Shown one piece after another: positions 1 through 5,850 of a stretch of DNA of 8,961 nt. This stretch comes from Hyphomicrobiales bacterium. GTDB taxonomy: Bacteria; Pseudomonadota; Alphaproteobacteria; Rhizobiales; Beijerinckiaceae. The notes beneath the pieces are model-generated. The model did no database searches. It was not told the DNA's origin and saw only the letters and a list, made by a program, of their open reading frames with translations. Within the stretch, counting starts at the first letter, position 1. Each line of letters opens with the position of its first letter. The position numbers and the translations under genes were made by a program. The DNA lies in contig JAQGJO010000164.1 of assembly GCA_028290595.1 (NCBI GenBank), positions 1 to 8,961 on the forward strand, given 5' to 3'.

Positions 1-197
1 AGCGATTCCGCCTTGGCTGAATCGAGAAAGCCGCAGGTGTTGACGACGACCGCGTCGGCGCCGGCATGGCTCTTGGTGAGCTCATAGCCTTCGGCGCGCA
101 GGCGCGTGATGATGCGCTCCGAATCGACCAGCGCCTTCGGGCAGCCGAGCGAAACGAAGGAAATTTTCGGGGACGGGCGGGTAACGGTCTCAGTCAT
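1..197 (-). CDS. rimO: Ribosomal protein S12 methylthiotransferase RimO, N-terminal part
   Basis: This is the first 65 codons of a gene that continues beyond the left edge. RimO is a radical-SAM enzyme that adds a methylthio group to a conserved aspartate of ribosomal protein S12 in the cytoplasm. The visible part is the N-terminal MTTase (UPF0004) domain. It shows the family signature [14 protein letters not shown] (residues 14-27) and [12 protein letters not shown] (51-62), with Cys19 and Cys55 as the first two of the three cysteines that bind the auxiliary iron-sulfur cluster. GCPK followed by VDSE separates RimO from MiaB. The start at 197 is chosen because the protein begins just before the conserved strand. 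No good Shine-Dalgarno lies close to it; a GGGAGG stands about 22 nt upstream. A 7-codon ORF ends over this start codon (see separate entry). The radical-SAM CxxxCxxC motif and the TRAM domain lie outside the window. Confidence 0.95.
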   Translation of the reverse strand, partial: MTETVTRPSPKISFVSLGCPKALVDSERIITRLRAEGYELTKSHAGADAVVVNTCGFLDSAKAES

Positions 198-217
198 GGG
201 CTTCGCTTGCCACGCAT
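194..217 (-). other. Possible 7-codon upstream ORF overlapping the rimO start
   Basis: Reading minus, ATG at 217 opens a short frame encoding MRGKRSP. Its TGA overlaps the rimO ATG as ATGA. A purine-rich GGGAGG lies immediately upstream but only 2 nt from this ATG, closer than the usual 5-9 nt, so initiation may be poor. If it is translated, ribosomes ending here could re-initiate on rimO, which lacks an obvious ribosome binding site of its own. A chance occurrence is quite possible for so short a frame. Confidence 0.25.
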
Positions 218-276
218 AGCCTCCCGAAAGCAAGCCTGACGGCTCAATTCACCCTCTGGAGGCTGTATTCAAAGCA

Positions 277-300
277 AAACCCGGCCGTTGAGCCGGGTTT
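277..300 (-). terminator. Rho-independent terminator of the outer-membrane protein gene
   Basis: Perfect 9-bp inverted repeat AAACCCGGC / GCCGGGTTT (277-285 and 292-300) around a 6-nt loop. It lies about 40 nt past the stop codon at 342. On the minus strand the GC-rich stem is followed by TTTTGCTTTG, a fair U-rich tail. It separates the outer-membrane gene from rimO, which would therefore need its own promoter within about 198-276. Confidence 0.85.
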
Positions 301-341
301 CGCAATATTTCGCTCTAAAACAGAGCCGTTCGAGGCGCGTT

Positions 342-1214
342 TCAGTATTTCGCGAAGATGGCGTTGTTCGAACCACCAAACCTGTAATTCAGGCCGGCGC
401 GGACGACGTGCATCCGGTCTTCGTTCTTGTTGACGTAGAAGTAGGTCGGATTGACGGCGTTCACGAGGAACTGCGATCCGTGGTCCATGTTGACATAAAG
501 GTATTCGGCCTTGGCGCTCAGGTTGTTCGTGAAGGCATACTCGAGACCGCCGCCGACTGCCCAGCCCAAGGTCTTGTTGCCGCCGCTCGACAGGAACGCG
601 CCGCCAGTCGGTGCGCCGGCCGTCGTGAACTGCGCCGAGCTGCTCGAGCCGGTGCCCGAGTAGGCAAGACCGCCGGTCAGATAGGGCATGGCACGATCGA
701 GCGCGATACCGATACGCGGACGCAGGGTGGCGAACCACTCGTTGCGGTTCTGGCCCGAATAGGAGAAGCCGTCCGCGCCGGTGAACGGGCCGGCGCCGGC
801 CAGCGCCGGGAACGTCGAGGCGAAGGCGCCGCTGCGGTTGCGGTTGCGATAGTTGATATCGCCTTCAAGGCCGAGCACGAGGGTGTTGTTCAGCTGATAG
901 TTATAGCCGGCCTGGAAACCACCGGTGAAATTCGTGCCGCTCTTCTGGCCAAAGCCCGAGACAGCGGGCAGTGCGGCCGGCGGAAAGGCGGCGGGGTTCA
1001 GGAAGTCGCCGCCCGGCGCGATGCCATTGCTGGTGCCGCTGGCGATCGCAGCGCCGGCGTTCACGCCGACGTAGAAGCCCGTCCAGTTCATCACGGTCGG
1101 CGAATACACCACCTCCGGGCTGTAAGGCTGGGTACGGCGCGGCAGGTCCGCGGCGTTCGCGCCGGCAAAGGTCAGAACGGAAAGTGCAACGCTGCACAAG
1201 AACGCATTACGCAT
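342..1214 (-). CDS. Outer-membrane beta-barrel protein, Omp25/Omp31-like
   Basis: A 290-residue exported protein. Residues 1-21 are a signal peptide (basic start, hydrophobic core, ANA before the cut), giving a mature start ADLPRR. Then comes NWTGFYVGVNAG (43-54), the hallmark first strand of small rhizobial/Brucella outer-membrane proteins (Omp25, Omp31, RopB). Alternating strands rich in G, Y and N follow, and the last barrel strand is VVRAGLNYRF (270-279) with an 11-residue tail ending FAKY. The role is presumably structural or porin-like; a substrate cannot be read. The start at 1214 is preferred over an in-frame ATG at 1241 because GGGGAT sits about 7 nt upstream and the signal peptide begins there. 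The gene ends at the hairpin at 277-300 and is preceded by an unusually foldable leader (1215-1310). Confidence is high for the class and low for any specific gene name. Confidence 0.9.
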   Translation of the reverse strand: MRNAFLCSVALSVLTFAGANAADLPRRTQPYSPEVVYSPTVMNWTGFYVGVNAGAAIASGTSNGIAPGGDFLNPAAFPPAALPAVSGFGQKSGTNFTGGFQAGYNYQLNNTLVLGLEGDINYRNRNRSGAFASTFPALAGAGPFTGADGFSYSGQNRNEWFATLRPRIGIALDRAMPYLTGGLAYSGTGSSSSAQFTTAGAPTGGAFLSSGGNKTLGWAVGGGLEYAFTNNLSAKAEYLYVNMDHGSQFLVNAVNPTYFYVNKNEDRMHVVRAGLNYRFGGSNNAIFAKY

Positions 1215-1310
1215 AATCAAATCCCCATACGCTTCAAACACGCAGCGCCGGAACGGGTGCTGCTTACCAAACTGCCTGTGCCAAACCGTCTCTTGGCCAA
1301 GGCGTATGGG
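1215..1310 (-). promoter_or_regulatory. Structured 5' leader able to mask the Omp ribosome binding site
   Basis: The bases CCCATACGC (1310 down to 1302 on the minus strand) are perfectly complementary to GCGTATGGG (1232 down to 1224). The second arm runs into the GGGGAT Shine-Dalgarno before the ATG at 1214. Within the closed loop two further hairpins are possible. One is GCCAA / TTGGC (1293-1297 with 1280-1284). The other is an 8-bp stem with one A-C mismatch (1242-1249 with 1256-1263, loop 1250-1255). Together these could form a three-way-junction-like leader that hides the ribosome binding site. The pairings are read directly; folding and regulation in the cell are inference. No ROSE-type or known riboswitch motif is recognised. 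Confidence 0.4.
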
Positions 1311-1347
1311 TTCAGTTAGGGCGGTAGGGGTTAATGACTTGTTACCT

Positions 1348-1377
1348 GGTATAGGGGGATTGAAGACTTATCGTAAA
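1348..1377 (-). promoter_or_regulatory. Candidate promoter of the outer-membrane protein gene
   Basis: On the minus strand TTTACG (1377-1372) is followed after 18 nt by TATACC (1353-1348). Each matches four of six bases of the sigma-70 consensus. A start near 1340 would give a leader of about 125 nt containing both arms of the predicted structure. The -35 element lies inside a near-palindrome, CGTAAAC-GCGCG-GTTAACG (1372-1390), a possible operator. Alphaproteobacterial promoters are hard to call by eye, so this is tentative. Confidence 0.3.
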
Positions 1378-1401
1378 CGCGCGGTTAACGATGCGAGGCC
1401 G

Positions 1402-1773
1402 CTAGTCGAGCGTCACGACACCTTCGGCGATGTTGACGCGCAAGGTGAATGTGCCCTCGCTGCGCCGCCAAGGCGCAATCCGTCCGGTGCGGAAGCCGGC
1501 ACGCACATAGGCATCTTGATCAACGATTTCTTGGGCTTCGGCGCGTGAGCTGACACGCAGGATGAACATGCCGCCGCCATTCGGACGATTGTCTTCATCG
1601 AGGAAGGGCCCCGCGGCCAGCAGCCGTCCGTCCTTCTCGAGCGCTTTCACGCCGGCGATATGGGCTTCGTGTGCCGCATGCCGGTCGCCCGGCTTATCTG
1701 TCGGTTCCCAGAACACGATGAAGTAAACCCGTCCGGCCAAAGCCGAACGGGTGACAGGTGTTGCGTCCGCCAT
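1402..1773 (-). CDS. YCII-family protein
   Basis: A 123-residue protein of the YCII family (YciI-like, ferredoxin-like alpha+beta barrel). Visible family features are the first strand YFIVFWEPTDKPG (17-29), the helix with His32, His35 and His38 (RHAAHEAHIAGVKALEKDGRLL spread over 31-52), AAGPFLDE (53-60), GGGMFIL (67-73), and the closing SRAEAQEIVDQDAYVRAGF region (76-94) followed by PWRRSEG (101-107). It is cytoplasmic with no signal peptide. Biochemically known relatives include TftG, a dehydrochlorinase in trichlorophenoxyacetate breakdown, but most members are uncharacterised. Its ATG shares one base with the TGA of the upstream dioxygenase gene (TGATG at 1771-1775), so the two are almost surely co-transcribed and translationally coupled. 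A role in the same reaction sequence is inference. No clear terminator follows; the near-palindrome at 1372-1390 is the only candidate structure. Confidence 0.85.
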   Translation of the reverse strand: MADATPVTRSALAGRVYFIVFWEPTDKPGDRHAAHEAHIAGVKALEKDGRLLAAGPFLDEDNRPNGGGMFILRVSSRAEAQEIVDQDAYVRAGFRTGRIAPWRRSEGTFTLRVNIAEGVVTLD

Positions 1774-2732
1774 CAGCTCGCGAGCTTTTGCGAGATGATG
1801 TCGTCACAAGTGGTGTCGACTGTGGCGTTGCGTTCGGCGATCGCCTTGCCCGACATGGCGCGGATGCTGGCGGCCGACGGCACCGTCTTATTGCCGGCCC
1901 AGGCGCAGGGACGCAGCGGCTTGGCGTTCCAGAAATCTGGAAAATGCTCCTGATAGCTGTCGTCCACCTGATCGACATCGGTCGTATATTCGGTCGAGAA
2001 GCCGTTCGGATCGACGAAATAGGCAAAGATGTTCTGACCCGGTCCGGCGTGACGACCGACGCCCCAGCCGATCTCGTGGCCCGCCAGTCTGACGCGGCCG
2101 GTGCCTTTCATCAGGCCTTCGTAATTGTGCATCTCGTAGGCCATGTGATTGAGCGAAGGGCCGCCGTGCTTGGCGAGCGCGATCGAATGGTGATTCACCG
2201 AGCAGCGGATGAAGCTCATGATGTCCGTCGTATCGGAATGTTTGAAGCCCAGCGTGTCGAGGTAGAAGCGCATCTCCTTCTGGGTGTCTTCCGAATTCAG
2301 CACCACATGGTTGATGCGCCACGGCCGCGAAATATCCAGCGACGTCACGGCATGCACATCGAGATTGCTCGATACGCGCATCATATGTCCGTCCGGCGTA
2401 TTGACCTCGAAGCCGTAGCCGCCGCCGTCGGCAGCGGGCAGGGCGTGCGGCGTCGACACGACCGCGGCGCCGCTGGCCAGCGCCTTGGCGTGAAGGGCAT
2501 CGACGGAGGCCTTGTCGTCGGCGGCGAAATTGACGCAGACGAGCCCCGCCTTCGGACGCTCGTGCAGGGTCAGCACATGATGCTCGGGGCCGGTGGCGCG
2601 GAGCTGCATCTTGTTGCCGTCGCGCGACACTTCCTCCAGCGCCCAAGCTTTACGATAGTATTCGGCGCTCTCGTTCAGGTCGTAGACGGCCACTTCCAGG
2701 CCGCGCAGGCCCGTCACTCTCGGGTTTGCCAT
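1773..2732 (-). CDS. VOC-family type I extradiol ring-cleavage dioxygenase
   Basis: A 319-residue protein with two vicinal-oxygen-chelate modules: an N-terminal one (about 6-120) lacking metal ligands and a C-terminal catalytic one (about 138-250). The C-terminal module carries the full set expected for an Fe(II) extradiol enzyme such as BphC: His142 (INHVVL), His196 (LNHMAYE) and Glu248 (STEYTTD) as metal ligands. Further active-site residues are His181/182 (VNHHSIAL), His228 (GRHAGPG) and Tyr238. The spacing matches BphC closely. It should cleave a catechol-like ring next to the hydroxyls using O2; the substrate cannot be told. Residues after about 252 form a roughly 68-residue tail with FPDFWNAKPLRPCAWAG, longer than the minimal fold. 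The start at 2732 has AGGGGA about 8 nt upstream. It is first in a two-gene operon with the YCII gene. Confidence 0.88.
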   Translation of the reverse strand: MANPRVTGLRGLEVAVYDLNESAEYYRKAWALEEVSRDGNKMQLRATGPEHHVLTLHERPKAGLVCVNFAADDKASVDALHAKALASGAAVVSTPHALPAADGGGYGFEVNTPDGHMMRVSSNLDVHAVTSLDISRPWRINHVVLNSEDTQKEMRFYLDTLGFKHSDTTDIMSFIRCSVNHHSIALAKHGGPSLNHMAYEMHNYEGLMKGTGRVRLAGHEIGWGVGRHAGPGQNIFAYFVDPNGFSTEYTTDVDQVDDSYQEHFPDFWNAKPLRPCAWAGNKTVPSAASIRAMSGKAIAERNATVDTTCDDIISQKLAS

Positions 2733-2772
2733 GATGTTTCCCCTATCATCCGTATTCTGACGTGTGGTGGTG

Positions 2773-2827
2773 ACCTTAGCTGCAATTCATCGTTTTGGCA
2801 TCCGCGATTTTGCGAAACACCTTAGCT
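2773..2827. repeat. Spaced 9-bp direct repeat in a divergent intergenic region
   Basis: ACCTTAGCT occurs at 2773-2781 and again at 2819-2827, exactly 46 bp apart start to start. It lies between the divergent dioxygenase gene (start 2732) and the exported-protein gene (start 2973). Two copies of a 9-mer could be paired binding sites for a regulator or could be chance. No palindromic half-site structure is obvious. Confidence 0.35.
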
Positions 2828-2972
2828 AATGGTTGCCGAGATGTGGCGGGTTCCGAAACAATGGCGGCGCTATCGCGTTGCCGAAAAGCTGGGTAATGTC
2901 TGTACTTGCAGGGAGATTGCTTGCACTGACATTTGCACGATTGCATTTTCGCTTTTGCCACGGGGTTTTTCC

Positions 2973-4745
2973 ATGACGACGACGACAATTACATTCACGC
3001 GCAAACTTATGCGCGGCGCGAGTTTTGCGGCGCTTATCCAGTTTGCTGCCGTGCCGGCGGCAGGACTGGCCCTGTCCGCCGTCTTTGCCGTACAGGCGCA
3101 GGCGCAAGCCAACGTCGTCCTCGAAAACCAGACAATGGACAACGGCGACAAGGGCAGCTTTGTCTTTCCCCGCATCGAATTCAACGGCACCAATCTGACG
3201 CGCGACGAGGTGGCGAAGCTCTTCACCGGCGGCACGCCGAAAGAAGAGGCCATCGCCATCGTCTCGAAAATGACCGCGGCCCGGGTCAGCATTCCGAGCG
3301 CTGTGCTTAACGGCAAGGACGCCAAGATCACCCTGGCCAACATCGTCATGACCAATGTCGACAAGGGCCAGGTGGGGCAGCTTACCATGGGCGGCCTGGA
3401 CGGTTCGTTCACCACCGACGACGGCCAGATCGCGGCGCTGAAATCAGGCGGCATCCAGATCGACGGCGCCAATTATAGCGGCATGTTCCAGGCGATGAAG
3501 GACGGCGAACTCGCCAACGGAACGTCGCGCTTCTCCAAATTCGTCTGGCAGGGCCTCGAAATCAACGTGCCCGACAAGGATGTGCCGGCGGCATCGCCGG
3601 GCGGCAATATGATCAAATTCCGCCTCGGCTCGATGACGGTCGACGCCACCTATGATGGCGACCTTCCCCTGAAAGTGGCGGGCGCCGTCGCCAATCTGCT
3701 GATCGAACCGCCAAGCGCCTCCGATGGCGCCAAGCAACTCGCCGCCGTCGGCTACAACAAGCTCGATCTCGGGTTCACCTTTGCCGGCAGCTACGATCCC
3801 GCCACCAAGGTCTATGCGCTGAGCGATCTGACCTTGCGCGGCGTCGATGCCGGCTCGCTGGGGGTGAAAGCCCAGCTCGACGGCATCGAGAAATCCGTAC
3901 TATCGGGACCGCAGGCGGCCCGCATGATCGGGCTTTTCGGCGCCGGCATCTCCGGCATGGAACTGCGTTTCGTCAACGCCGGTCTGGTCGAAAAGACTCT
4001 GAACTATTTCGCCAAGCAGCAGGGCAAATCGCCGGAAGCCTTGCGCGAGGAAGCCCGTGGAATGGCGACGCAGGTCATTCCGGTGATGCTGGGCGGCGAC
4101 GCCAGCTCGCTGCGCATCGCCGAAGCCGTCAGCCGGTTTATCGCCGATCCGAAAGGTTTGACGATAACGGCTAAATCCAAGAGCGGATCTATCGGCTTTA
4201 TTGAACTGATGAGCATTCGCGATCCGGCTTCGCTGCTCGCCAAGGCCGACATCCAGGTGACGTCTGACGGGGCGCCCGCGGCTCCGGCACCGGCGCGGGC
4301 TGCGCCGGCTCCCGCTGCGCCGGCCGCACCGGCAGCGCGTCCGCCGTCGCCGCAGGCCTCTGCCGGCGGCATCGCCGGTGCTGCAGGAGCGGGGGCCGCC
4401 GGCCAGACCGCAAAACCTGCCGCGCCTGCGGCCATGCAAACGCAGCGTCTCTCGGGACTTGCCGCCTGGAACGCGCTCGTCGGCAACTCGATCTCCGGCA
4501 AGAACAGCGACGGCGATGCGCTGACCGAATATTACCTGCGCGACGGCACCGTGAAGCAGCTCGCCGACGACGAGACGGCGACGGGCAAATGGACCGTCAA
4601 AGGCGAGAAGGTCTGCTTCAAATATCCCGATGAGGACGAGGATTGCTACCGCATCACCGTCGACGGCGATGTCGCGACCTTCACCGAAGACGACGGCTCA
4701 GGCCGCCGCTATCAGGTCCTGAAGGGCAATCCCAAGAAGCTTTGA
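2973..4745 (+). CDS. Exported two-domain protein of unknown function
   Basis: A 590-residue protein. Residues 1-47 form a long signal peptide (KLMRG, hydrophobic stretch, AVQAQAQA), so it acts in the periplasm or at the envelope. Residues 48-430 form a beta-rich domain with many GGL, DG and LTLRG-type turns. Its end resembles the pattern of rhizobial hypothetical proteins in which a 'LRFVNAGLVEKTLNYFAKQQGKS' type helix (from 329) is followed by FIADPKGLTITAKS (389-402). Residues about 431-486 are a low-complexity Ala/Pro/Gly linker. Residues about 490-590 form a small domain beginning RLSGLAAWNALVGNSI, with GKWTVKGEKVCF and Cys548/Cys558, which may make a disulfide; it recalls the lipocalin-like small exported domains common in Hyphomicrobiales. 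I do not recognise a named family. The start at 2973 has GGGG about 8 nt upstream and yields the signal peptide; an in-frame ATG at 2829 would add a Cys-rich stretch and is less likely. The gene runs tail-to-tail with the solute-binding protein gene, 16 nt away. Confidence 0.85.
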   Translation: MTTTTITFTRKLMRGASFAALIQFAAVPAAGLALSAVFAVQAQAQANVVLENQTMDNGDKGSFVFPRIEFNGTNLTRDEVAKLFTGGTPKEEAIAIVSKMTAARVSIPSAVLNGKDAKITLANIVMTNVDKGQVGQLTMGGLDGSFTTDDGQIAALKSGGIQIDGANYSGMFQAMKDGELANGTSRFSKFVWQGLEINVPDKDVPAASPGGNMIKFRLGSMTVDATYDGDLPLKVAGAVANLLIEPPSASDGAKQLAAVGYNKLDLGFTFAGSYDPATKVYALSDLTLRGVDAGSLGVKAQLDGIEKSVLSGPQAARMIGLFGAGISGMELRFVNAGLVEKTLNYFAKQQGKSPEALREEARGMATQVIPVMLGGDASSLRIAEAVSRFIADPKGLTITAKSKSGSIGFIELMSIRDPASLLAKADIQVTSDGAPAAPAPARAAPAPAAPAAPAARPPSPQASAGGIAGAAGAGAAGQTAKPAAPAAMQTQRLSGLAAWNALVGNSISGKNSDGDALTEYYLRDGTVKQLADDETATGKWTVKGEKVCFKYPDEDEDCYRITVDGDVATFTEDDGSGRRYQVLKGNPKKL

Positions 4746-4761
4746 CAAGAAGCTCTGAACG

Positions 4762-5793
4762 CTACGGGCGCGGCCGGAAGATCTCACTGAAGACCGCGCT
4801 CCACTTCTTCTCGTCTTCCGCCGACAGCAGTTTGGCGGTGACGGAAAGGCCCGTCATGCTGTCGAGCACTTTCGGCGGATTGGTTTCGACGTCAGGCCGT
4901 GTCGGCAGGCGGCCGAATTTCGCCAGAAACGTCTGCGCCTCACGGCTGATCTGAAAATTCGCGGCGAGACGGGCTGCATTCGGGTTTGGCGCATTGGCGG
5001 AAACGCCGACGGCGCCCCAGAACAGCGATACCGGATCGAGCATCCAGAAGTCCGTGGCGCCATCGGCCATTTTCACATTCAGCGTCAGATTGAGATAATT
5101 GTTCAGCGCGATCCAGTATTCGCCGGCGGCGACCGAGCGCGCCAGCGCCAGATGTCCGTCGACGATCACCGGCTGCAGATTGGTGACGAGCTCCTTGAGA
5201 ATGGCGCGGGCTTTTGTCTCGCCGTAGTGCTCGAACAGGACTGCGAGCCACACCGTATCGGTGTCGTCGATGGCGACCTTGGCTTTCCATTCCGACTTCT
5301 TGGCGAATTCCTCGAAGGTCTTCGGCAAGTCTTCGCGCTTGACGTATTTCGTGTTGAAGGCCGGGGCATTGTAATTGGCGTAGACCGCATACCAGCGCTT
5401 GTCGGGCGCGATCGCGCCTTTGACGAGATGCTTGCCTTCCGGCAGATCGACCGGCGCCAGCATGACGTCGGGAAATTTCTGCACATTGGCGGTTTGCACC
5501 ACATCCCATGTCTTCTGGCGCGCCCGCGCCTCGATCATGGCGCGGCTGAGAATTTGCGAATCCGATGCGCGCACTACATTGACCTTGATGCCGGTGGCGT
5601 CCTCGAACAATTTCCACAGCGGCAGGGCCTCGCGCTCGTTCGTCGTCGTATAGACGACAAGATTGCCTTCCTTCTTGGCTGCTTCAAGCAATGTGTCGTC
5701 GATCCACTCCGGCTTGCTGGTCTGCGCCAGCGCGCCGAAGCCGGAGATGGCGAGAGCGAATGTTGCGGCCAAAAGCGGTCGAATAGCGGTCAT
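4762..5793 (-). CDS. ABC transporter periplasmic solute-binding protein (iron/anion-type family)
   Basis: A 343-residue protein with a signal peptide (residues 1-23, cut after ALA before QTSK). The mature part opens with LLEAAKKEGNLVVYTTTNEREALPLWKLFEDATGIKV (spread over 35-71), which is typical of the Fbp/AfuA/PgtC-like solute-binding class. Later WDVVQTA (96-102), NYNAPAFNTKYV (140-151), PKTFEEF (157-163) and the AAGEYWIALNNY region (222-233) fit the two-lobed fold. The adjacent tyrosine pair used by ferric-binding members is not evident, so iron is not assured; the ligand could be another small anion or organic acid. The start at 5793 is chosen over 5829 because AGAGGAAG lies about 6 nt upstream and the signal peptide then begins properly. 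No permease or ATPase gene adjoins it on this strand, so it is an orphan component here. It follows the flavin monooxygenase gene after 57 nt. Confidence 0.88.
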   Translation of the reverse strand: MTAIRPLLAATFALAISGFGALAQTSKPEWIDDTLLEAAKKEGNLVVYTTTNEREALPLWKLFEDATGIKVNVVRASDSQILSRAMIEARARQKTWDVVQTANVQKFPDVMLAPVDLPEGKHLVKGAIAPDKRWYAVYANYNAPAFNTKYVKREDLPKTFEEFAKKSEWKAKVAIDDTDTVWLAVLFEHYGETKARAILKELVTNLQPVIVDGHLALARSVAAGEYWIALNNYLNLTLNVKMADGATDFWMLDPVSLFWGAVGVSANAPNPNAARLAANFQISREAQTFLAKFGRLPTRPDVETNPPKVLDSMTGLSVTAKLLSAEDEKKWSAVFSEIFRPRP

Positions 5794-5812
5794 CGATCTT
5801 CCTCTGTCGTTG

Positions 5813-5834
5813 CGAACTTGGCTGTGCAAGTTCG
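5813..5834 (-). other. Intercistronic hairpin between monooxygenase and binding-protein genes
   Basis: A perfect 8-bp inverted repeat, CGAACTTG / CAAGTTCG, encloses a 6-nt loop in the 57-nt gap. On the minus strand it lies after the monooxygenase stop (5851) and about 19 nt before the ATG at 5793. No T-run follows, so it is not a typical terminator. Such structures can stabilise or process polycistronic mRNA and raise the level of a downstream binding-protein message; that role is inferred. Confidence 0.6.
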
Positions 5835-5850
5835 TGTGGCAAGCAGGATA

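Noticed and set aside
288..1319. 343-codon plus-strand open frame opposite the outer-membrane gene
   Set aside because: It is a shadow of the minus-strand gene, which has a signal peptide, family motifs, ribosome binding site and terminator; the plus-strand translation is Arg/Gly/Ala-rich with no recognisable motif.
1758..2825. 355-codon plus-strand open frame opposite the dioxygenase
   Set aside because: The opposite strand encodes a complete VOC dioxygenase with all metal ligands; this frame is a high-GC antisense artefact.
4746..4761. Bidirectional terminator between the convergent genes
   Set aside because: The 16-nt gap holds no convincing stem or T-run; termination there may be Rho-dependent or lie within the neighbouring gene.
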